Shown here piece after piece: positions 1 through 4,926 of a DNA stretch of 6,173 bases. Numbering within the stretch: position 1 is the first letter of the stretch; every line of letters begins with the position of its first letter. The position numbers and the translations under genes are program-made. The notes under the pieces are model-generated. The model was not told where the DNA came from and did no database searches. It was given only the letters and a program-made list of their open reading frames with translations. The stretch is from JBALVO01 sp036961445. GTDB lineage: Bacteria; Pseudomonadota; Gammaproteobacteria; Pseudomonadales; Halieaceae. The stretch is from assembly GCA_036961445.1 (NCBI GenBank), contig JBALVO010000173.1:1-6173 (forward strand). The letters run 5' to 3'.

Positions 1-312
1 ATCGAGTTTGCCGATTGCCAGGCCACGAGATTTAACAACGGCAGTTTTCTGTCGCGACATGACGACGCGGTAGCGGGTAAGAATCGCCACGCCGCCTACG
101 TATTCGGTTTGTCTCCTCAATGGCAGGCAGATTGGGGTGGGCTGCTGACTTTCCCCGATAATAACGCCGGCAAGGGTGAGTATTTTCTGCCACAGTTTAA
201 CTGTTTGTATTTGTTCAAAGTACCGCAACCCCATTTGGTCAGCATGGTCAGTCCCCTGGCGACGCAAGAGCGCGTCAGCCTGACCGGCTGGTTGCGCTCC
301 GGTGACGCTTAA
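1..312 (+). CDS. 2OG-Fe(II) dioxygenase, C-terminal part (5' truncated by window edge)
   Basis: The reading frame is open from base 1 and ends in TAA, leaving 103 codons; the start lies outside the window. Visible residues match the C-terminal half of the double-stranded beta-helix fold of 2-oxoglutarate/Fe(II) oxygenases. An H-x-D pair (H20, D22 of the visible part, in FLSRHDD) would be the proximal iron ligands, H78 (in QPHLVSMVSP) the distal iron ligand, and R91 (in RVSLTGWLR) the 2-oxoglutarate carboxylate ligand. The 58- and 13-residue spacings fit the family. The HDD context and the RxSxxGW ending resemble the prolyl-4-hydroxylase-like group (2OG-FeII_Oxy_4 type), but the substrate cannot be read from this part. 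No signal peptide can be judged because the N-terminus is missing. It lies 27 bp upstream of the TPR-sulfotransferase on the same strand, so co-transcription is likely. The family call is firm; the idea that it modifies the same substrate as its neighbour is inference. Confidence 0.85.
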   Translation: MEFADCQATRFNNGSFLSRHDDAVAGKNRHAAYVFGLSPQWQADWGGLLTFPDNNAGKGEYFLPQFNCLYLFKVPQPHLVSMVSPLATQERVSLTGWLRSGDA

Positions 313-327
313 TCACCGCTAATCACC
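310..327 (+). repeat. Short direct repeat TAATCACC x2 in the oxygenase-sulfotransferase spacer
   Basis: TAATCACC occurs at 310-317 and again at 320-327, ten bases apart; the first copy contains the TAA stop of the oxygenase gene. It looks like a small local duplication in the spacer and just precedes the AGGAG ribosome site at 329-333. No function is implied. Confidence 0.5.
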
Positions 328-339
328 CAGGAGTTATCC

Positions 340-2493
340 ATGGCTATCAGAGGCATGCCAAAAACAATTCCCGTCCTTGTGACGGAGGCCACCAATGCTC
401 ACCGTGGGGGCCGTGTGGCAGAAGCAGCGAACCTGTATCAGCAGGTATTGCAACGTGAACCCGACAACCTCAACGCCCTGAACCTGTTTGGCGTACTCGC
501 CCTGCAGGCGGGTGAAGTGCAGCAGGCCATTGCCAGTATTGAGCACGCAATCCGGGTTGATGCCAGCAGGGCACCTATCCACTTCAATCTCGGCAACGCC
601 TATTTGCAGGCGGGCCAGGCCATCAACGCCACCAATGCCTACCGGCGCGCGCTAGCCATAGACAACAGTATGGTCGATGCCTGGTGTGGACTGGCTGCGG
701 CTCTGACACTCTCCAGCGATTACTACGATGCCATAGCGGCCGCCGAACAAGCCTTGCTGCTCAGTCCTGAGTCTGTGGAGGCGCATAGCTGTATCGGCAT
801 TGCCCGGCAGTCGGCCGGGGAATTTGGTGAAGCCATTGCCAGTTATCAACGCGCCCTGGAGATCGCACCTGACAACCCACAATTGCTCAACAAAATCGGC
901 TTTGCCCACTACGAGCAGGGACAATACGAGGAGGCCGCACAGGTTTGTCGCGAGGCGACTCGTCTGGCACCGGAATTTGGCCTGGCGTATTTCAATCTCG
1001 GCCTGGCGCTGACTGAATCCGGCCGTTTTGCCGCCGCCTGCAAGGCGCTGGCCAGGGCCGGGGAACTGGTGGTTAATCCCGCGGTTTGCTGCAACGCGCT
1101 GGGCCGGGCGCTGTTGCTGAGCGGGCGGCACGCCGAGGCACTGCGGGAGTTTACGCAGGCAGCCGAACTGGATCCGCAAATGGCGTCTGCGCATAATAAT
1201 CTCGGTCTGGCCCTGCAGCGCCTTGGTCGCTTACAAGACGCCATCGCCGCCTATCAGCGAGCGCTGGAGATCAATTCCGACTACAGCGACGCCTGGCTCA
1301 ATTTGGCCGTCCTGTACGAGCAGAGCAATCAACTGGAGAACGCGCAGGCCACCGTTGCGCGCGGTCTGGAACAACTGGAGCAGGATTCTGCGCTGACACT
1401 CCTGGCCGCGCGCCTGCACCGTCGCCGGGGTGACGCTGAGGCGGCGCTGGCGCTGCTGGAACAGTTGCCGGTGGACGATCTGCCGCTAGATTTGCGGCGC
1501 CGGGTGCTGTTCGAGCAGGGACGACTGGCTGATCTTACGGCGCGTGAAGACGATGCGTTTGGCTGTTTCGAGCAGGCCAACGCACTCAGCCGCAGCAGCC
1601 CGGCGGGACAGTATTATCTGCATCGCGGGTATGCGCAGCAGGTGGTCCAGCTGGCCCGGGGTATGGCGGGCAACTGGGCGCAAAACTGGCAGCGGGAGGC
1701 ATTCGATAGCGCCGATGATCCGGTTTTTCTGGTGGGTTTTCCCCGTTCCGGTACGACCCTGCTGGAACAGGTTCTGACCGGCCACCCCGGCGTGGTAGCC
1801 CTGGAAGAGCAAGCTCTGGTGGCTGGGATCGGCCGCCAGCTGGCCTCCGATGAGAGTGAGTATCCAGCGTTGCTGGGGCGTTTGCCGCTCAGTCAGCGGC
1901 GGGAACTGCGAGCAGAGTACCTGCAGCTGGCCCGGGCGCGGGCCAATTGGCAACCCGGCCAGCTGTTGCTGGACAAGTTCCCTCTCAATGCCATCCATCT
2001 GCCGCTGATCCACTGCCTGTTCCCGGATGCCAAACTGTTGCTGGCCCTGCGTCATCCCTGCGATATTGCACTGTCCTGCTTCATGCAGGATTTCGAGCTG
2101 AACGAGGCCATGGTCAATTTCACTTCATTACAGGATACGGCGGCGCTCTATGACGCGGTGCTGTCGATCTGTGATTTTTCGCGGCGGCAACTGCCGCTGC
2201 AGGTGCATGAAGTGCGCTACGAGAACCTGGTGGATAACCTGGAAGGCGAAGTGCGATCCTTGCTTGGCTTTCTGGGTCTGGAGTGGCGTGATGAGGTCCT
2301 GGATTTTGTCGCCACCGCGGCGAACAAACCACGTATCCAGACACCCAGTTACGAGCAGGTAAGCCGGCCCCTTTACCATGATGCCTGCCTGCGCTGGCAG
2401 CGCTATCGCCGGCACCTGTTGCCATTGGAGCCGCTGCTGCGAGCGCACTGCGAGCGCCTGGGATATACGCTGGCAGCAGATGTGCTGGACTGA
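340..2493 (+). CDS. TPR-repeat sulfotransferase (PAPS-dependent, tyrosylprotein-sulfotransferase-like domain)
   Basis: This 717-residue protein has two parts. Residues about 11-377 form ten to eleven TPR units of about 34 residues, with typical positions such as NLGNAYLQAG, NKIGFAHYEQG and NNLGLALQRLG, each closing in an ALEI-P-like helix; TPRs usually bind a protein partner or substrate. Residues about 460-710 are a sulfotransferase domain. The PAPS 5'-phosphosulfate loop is GFPRSGTT (466-473), and the 3'-phosphate site is R571 with S579 in LRHPCDIALSCF. By my alignment, R469, E490 (LEEQ), K546 (LDKFPLN) and S670 (TPSYEQV) fall where tyrosylprotein sulfotransferases carry their catalytic Arg, Glu, Lys and Ser. 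The expected reaction is sulfate transfer from PAPS to an acceptor hydroxyl; the acceptor is unknown. No signal peptide or membrane segment is seen, so a cytoplasmic protein is expected. The start is supported by AGGAG at 329-333, six bases before ATG. It follows the 2OG oxygenase gene by 27 bp, probably as one operon, and converges with the hydrolase gene. Confidence 0.95.
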   Translation: MAIRGMPKTIPVLVTEATNAHRGGRVAEAANLYQQVLQREPDNLNALNLFGVLALQAGEVQQAIASIEHAIRVDASRAPIHFNLGNAYLQAGQAINATNAYRRALAIDNSMVDAWCGLAAALTLSSDYYDAIAAAEQALLLSPESVEAHSCIGIARQSAGEFGEAIASYQRALEIAPDNPQLLNKIGFAHYEQGQYEEAAQVCREATRLAPEFGLAYFNLGLALTESGRFAAACKALARAGELVVNPAVCCNALGRALLLSGRHAEALREFTQAAELDPQMASAHNNLGLALQRLGRLQDAIAAYQRALEINSDYSDAWLNLAVLYEQSNQLENAQATVARGLEQLEQDSALTLLAARLHRRRGDAEAALALLEQLPVDDLPLDLRRRVLFEQGRLADLTAREDDAFGCFEQANALSRSSPAGQYYLHRGYAQQVVQLARGMAGNWAQNWQREAFDSADDPVFLVGFPRSGTTLLEQVLTGHPGVVALEEQALVAGIGRQLASDESEYPALLGRLPLSQRRELRAEYLQLARARANWQPGQLLLDKFPLNAIHLPLIHCLFPDAKLLLALRHPCDIALSCFMQDFELNEAMVNFTSLQDTAALYDAVLSICDFSRRQLPLQVHEVRYENLVDNLEGEVRSLLGFLGLEWRDEVLDFVATAANKPRIQTPSYEQVSRPLYHDACLRWQRYRRHLLPLEPLLRAHCERLGYTLAADVLD

Positions 2494-2566
2494 CCGGCGC
2501 CCTGTTTAGAAACGCCCGGGGCGGCGATCCACAAGCAAGGGTAGTGCCGACCTTTTGAGTCGCGGC

Positions 2567-3442
2567 TTACGCCAGCTCGCGTTTGAACAGTGCCAGCAAG
2601 CGGCTCCACGCGCGCTCCGCCTGAGCCTCGTTGTAAACCGCTGAGTCCGGCGGACACCAGCCGTGTAGTGTGCCCTGGTAAACTTCGATCTCGGCGTTGA
2701 CGTCAGCGTCGTCAAACGCCTCGCGCAATAGCAGCTTGGCATTGGGGTCTTTCTGGTCATCGTTGGCGGCAATCGCGATCAGAAAACCCGCCTTCATCTG
2801 CGGTGCCAGCAAATGGGGGCTGTTGTCGTCGCTGGTCGCTAAACCACCACCGTGGAATGAGCCACCTGCACCGATCCGCTCCGGCATAGCCGCGGCAAGG
2901 CGCAGCGTATAAGAACCTGTCATACAGTAACCGGTGATACCGATTTTTCTGGAAGTATCGACCGACGGCTGCTGATCAAGAAAGGTGACGAACGCGCGGC
3001 CATCAGAAACGCAGGTTGCTGGCGACAATGCTCGAGCATAGGGCATCAGGCGCTCGCGTACCTGGGGGTCGCTGAAAGATTCGCCGTCCGCAATAACCGC
3101 GCCTTTCGCATTACGATAGTAAGGGTTTACTACCAGTACCGAGTAGCCGGACTGGGCAAGGCGCTTACCCATCATTCGAAATGAGGTGCGAATACCCTTG
3201 ATGTCAGGCCAGACAATGACAGCCGCATGCGCGCCCTCTGCAGGATACACGAAGTAACAATCTGCCTTGCCGTCGGGCGTATCGACAAGGATATCCTGCT
3301 CGACGACGTCCATCGCATTGGCGACAGCCGGTAACATCATCGCCACGGCCGCACCCACGCTGCGCAGGTTGAATTCGCGGCGTGTGAGTCCTTTTTTGCG
3401 CAAGTACTCTGCATTGTCCTTTTCGGACAGCTCATCGCACAT
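2567..3442 (-). CDS. Tat-exported dienelactone hydrolase family protein
   Basis: A 291-residue alpha/beta hydrolase. The N-terminus has a 19-residue polar lead, a twin-arginine motif TRREFNL (20-26), a hydrophobic stretch and an ANA cleavage-type site at 41-43, so a folded periplasmic enzyme is predicted. The mature part matches the dienelactone hydrolase family: nucleophile elbow GYCMTG with C173, acid D229 (NDDQKD) and H260 (TLHGW); the D-to-H spacing of 31 is the same as in the Pseudomonas enzyme. The Glu that primes the Cys in true dienelactone hydrolase (E36, in EIFG) is Asp here (D80, in PDIKG). R110 (NPYYR) matches substrate-binding R81, but the second substrate Arg (R206, four residues after the His) is P264 here. 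This argues against classical dienelactone as substrate; an ester or thioester hydrolase of unknown target is the safe call. The start is set by AGGAG at 3449-3453, six bases from ATG. It lies 123 bp downstream of serA on the same strand; a functional link to serine synthesis is not evident. Confidence 0.93.
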   Translation of the reverse strand: MCDELSEKDNAEYLRKKGLTRREFNLRSVGAAVAMMLPAVANAMDVVEQDILVDTPDGKADCYFVYPAEGAHAAVIVWPDIKGIRTSFRMMGKRLAQSGYSVLVVNPYYRNAKGAVIADGESFSDPQVRERLMPYARALSPATCVSDGRAFVTFLDQQPSVDTSRKIGITGYCMTGSYTLRLAAAMPERIGAGGSFHGGGLATSDDNSPHLLAPQMKAGFLIAIAANDDQKDPNAKLLLREAFDDADVNAEIEVYQGTLHGWCPPDSAVYNEAQAERAWSRLLALFKRELA

Positions 3443-3533
3443 GAAATTCTCCTATGGTTTGCCAAGACATTGAATGCCGACCCTGCCTGACAAAATTAGC
3501 ATATTGCCCCGACTGGATATACACACACGGCTT

Positions 3534-3559
3534 GCCAGACCGGATGCAACCGGGCTGGC
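3534..3559 (-). other. Hairpin just after the serA stop codon
   Basis: An inverted repeat has arms of five bases (GCCAG/CTGGC), one mismatched pair, then four more (CCGG/CCGG), around a six-base loop. It begins six bases past the serA stop on the serA strand. The following RNA is AAGCCGUGUGUGU with no U-run, so it is not a standard intrinsic terminator. It could protect the serA mRNA 3' end or cause partial termination before the downstream hydrolase gene. Confidence 0.5.
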
Positions 3560-3565
3560 GCCGAA

Positions 3566-4795
3566 TCAGAACAGGACGCGAGAGCGGATCGTCCCTTCAA
3601 TGCCGGCCAACTTGGTTAGCGCCATGTCACTGTATTCGGCGTCTATATCGATGACGACATAGCCAACGGCATCATTGGTTTGCAGGAACTGGGCGGAAAT
3701 ATTGAGGTTGTTCTGAGAAAACACATTATTAATCGCACTCATGATACCCGGCACATTGTGGTGAATATGCAGCAGGCGATGGCTGCCAGCGTGTTCTGGC
3801 AGTGCCACTTCCGGGAAGTTAACCGAGGAAGTACTGGTGCCGTTGTCGCTGTAATGGGCCAGTTTTTCAGCGACTTCCATGCCGATATTTTCTTGCGCTT
3901 CCACCGTACTGCCCCCGATGTGTGGGGTCAGGAAGGTATTGTCGAAGCGCCGCAGCGGGGAAATAAATTCATCGTCGTTGGAGCGCGGTTCTACCGGGAA
4001 AACATCGATACCGGCGCCGCCCAGGCGTCCGTCTTCCAGGCTTTGCGCCAGGGCGTCGATATCCACTACTGTGCCCCGCGAGGCATTTATCAATATACTG
4101 CCTGGCAGCATTTGAGCCAATTGCGCGGCGCCGATCAGATTCGCGGTGGATTGGGATTCCGGCACGTGCAGGCTGACGACGTCCGAGCTGCCCAGTAACT
4201 GGTTCAGGCTGGGGACCTGGCGGGCATTACCCAACGGTAATTTATTGGTTACATCATAGAATTGTACTTGCATACCCAGCCCTTCGGCGATCACTCCCAG
4301 CTGCATCCCTATATTGCCATAGCCAATGATCCCCAGCTTCTTACCGCGAATTTCAAAGGCGTTGGTGGCGGATTTTTGCCATTGCCCGCGGTGGGCAGCA
4401 GCATTTTTTTGCGCCACTCCGCGCAGCAGTAGTATCGCTTCAGCAAGTACCAGTTCGGCAACGCTGCGGGTGTTGGAAAAGGGGGCATTGAATACGACAA
4501 TGCCGCGACGAGTAGCAGCATCCAGGTCTACCTGATTAGTACCGATGCAGAAACAGCCGACAGCGACCAGTTTTTTGGCTGCGGCAAAAACCTCTTCTGT
4601 GAGTTGGCTACGCGATCGGATTCCGACAAAGTGGGCTGCGGCGATAGCGATTTTTAACTCTTCCGGGGGCAGTGCTTTTTTGTGCTGCTCGATGTTGGTA
4701 TAACCCGCTCTTTCCAGTGTTGCCACCGCAGAGGGGTGAACTCCTTCGAGCAGCAAGAACTTGATTTTGCTTTTTTCCAGCGACTTTGGCGGCAT
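3566..4795 (-). CDS. serA: D-3-phosphoglycerate dehydrogenase SerA
   Basis: This enzyme oxidises 3-phosphoglycerate to 3-phosphohydroxypyruvate with NAD+, the committed step of L-serine synthesis in the cytosol. At 409 residues it is the short E. coli form (410). The substrate domain runs about 10-107 and 300-330; the Rossmann domain about 108-299 has GYGNIG (158-163) and D181 for the NAD ribose; the ACT domain is about 338-409. The catalytic residues R240 (NASRG), E269 (PVEP) and H292 (PHIGGS) and also W139 have exactly the E. coli numbers. The serine-binding ACT residues are kept as H345, N347 and N365, one higher than in E. coli, so feedback inhibition by serine is expected. The N-terminus lines up with E. 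coli from the first residues; an AAGGA at 4807-4811 lies eleven bases upstream, slightly far. It is transcribed divergently from a D-2-hydroxyglutarate dehydrogenase gene; E. coli-type SerA is also known to reduce 2-oxoglutarate to D-2-hydroxyglutarate. Confidence 0.98.
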   Translation of the reverse strand: MPPKSLEKSKIKFLLLEGVHPSAVATLERAGYTNIEQHKKALPPEELKIAIAAAHFVGIRSRSQLTEEVFAAAKKLVAVGCFCIGTNQVDLDAATRRGIVVFNAPFSNTRSVAELVLAEAILLLRGVAQKNAAAHRGQWQKSATNAFEIRGKKLGIIGYGNIGMQLGVIAEGLGMQVQFYDVTNKLPLGNARQVPSLNQLLGSSDVVSLHVPESQSTANLIGAAQLAQMLPGSILINASRGTVVDIDALAQSLEDGRLGGAGIDVFPVEPRSNDDEFISPLRRFDNTFLTPHIGGSTVEAQENIGMEVAEKLAHYSDNGTSTSSVNFPEVALPEHAGSHRLLHIHHNVPGIMSAINNVFSQNNLNISAQFLQTNDAVGYVVIDIDAEYSDMALTKLAGIEGTIRSRVLF

Positions 4796-4824
4796 GTCGA
4801 TCGTAATCCTTTGCGAAACGTGGC

Positions 4825-4839
4825 GGTCTGCCGTAGACC
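4825..4839. promoter_or_regulatory. Small inverted repeat GGTCT-N5-AGACC upstream of serA
   Basis: Two perfect five-base arms are separated by five bases, 29 bp from the serA start codon and inside the probable serA leader. It could be a small operator half-site pair or a weak RNA hairpin. Arms this short arise by chance often enough that the call is tentative. Confidence 0.25.
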
Positions 4840-4868
4840 TGTTGTCGGGGCAGTAAAAAAGGGCGCAT

Positions 4869-4877
4869 ATGGTATCA
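4869..4877 (-). promoter_or_regulatory. Candidate extended -10 promoter for serA, overlapping the opposite one
   Basis: On the minus strand the same bases read TG-A-TACCAT, an extended -10 with four of six matches to TATAAT. Initiation about seven bases downstream would start serA mRNA near 4862 with a leader of about 66 bases. It is weaker than the opposite-strand match and has no clear -35. The shared, almost palindromic core is what suggests a bidirectional promoter. Confidence 0.3.
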
Positions 4878-4878
4878 T
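4870..4878 (+). promoter_or_regulatory. Candidate extended -10 promoter for the D2HGDH gene
   Basis: TG at 4870-4871, one base, then TATCAT (five of six matches to TATAAT) form an extended -10 element. The predicted start is near 4885 with a very GC-rich discriminator (GCGCGCC), a feature typical of promoters under stringent control. It would give a leader of about 40 bases before the GTG start. No good -35 hexamer is present at the usual distance, which extended -10 promoters can tolerate. Confidence 0.45.
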
Positions 4879-4914
4879 GCGCGCCCCCAGATTCAGTGCC
4901 CTGTGAAAATTACC

Positions 4915-4920
4915 GGAGGA
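4915..4920 (+). promoter_or_regulatory. Ribosome binding site that selects the GTG start at 4927
   Basis: GGAGGA ends six bases before GTG at 4927, an ideal spacing. The nearer ATG at 4922 is only one base from the site and opens a frame that stops after ten codons, so it cannot be the gene's start. An in-frame GTG at 4903 lacks a ribosome site. Confidence 0.85.
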
Positions 4921-4926
4921 TATGCC

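Larger units (their letters stand above)
4855..4886 (-). terminator. Terminator-like hairpin with U6 in the serA upstream region
   Basis: Read on the serA strand, GGGCGCGCAT (complement of 4886-4877) pairs with ATGCGCCC (complement of 4868-4861) in an eight-base-pair GC-rich stem. The stem has a two-base bulge and an eight-base loop, and six U (4860-4855) follow at once. This is the form of an intrinsic terminator, but it lies upstream of serA, not after a gene. If serA transcripts start beyond it, it would be an attenuator; if they start inside it, it would only stop read-through from the right. It overlaps the candidate promoter core. Confidence 0.5.

Noticed and set aside
652..1194. Long minus-strand open frame (180 codons) inside the TPR region
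   Set aside because: It lies opposite the TPR repeats of the sulfotransferase gene, has no recognisable domain, and its open length follows from the repeated, GC-rich codons of the real gene.
1486..2055. Minus-strand open frame (189 codons) opposite the sulfotransferase domain
   Set aside because: The plus strand encodes a clear PAPS-binding domain here; the antisense product resembles no family and has no convincing ribosome site.
2494..2566. Possible terminator in the gap between the convergent genes (CGCC-CGG-GGCG at 2513-2523)
   Set aside because: The stem is only four base pairs with a three-base loop and the T-run is poor on both strands, so it is not supported as a terminator.
3443..3533. 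Separate promoter for the exported hydrolase (TATGCT-like element on the minus strand)
   Set aside because: The -10 match is four of six and no -35 is present at a usable distance; read-through from serA is equally possible.
3680..4198. Plus-strand open frame (172 codons) opposite serA
   Set aside because: serA is certain on the other strand, with every catalytic residue placed; this frame is its shadow.
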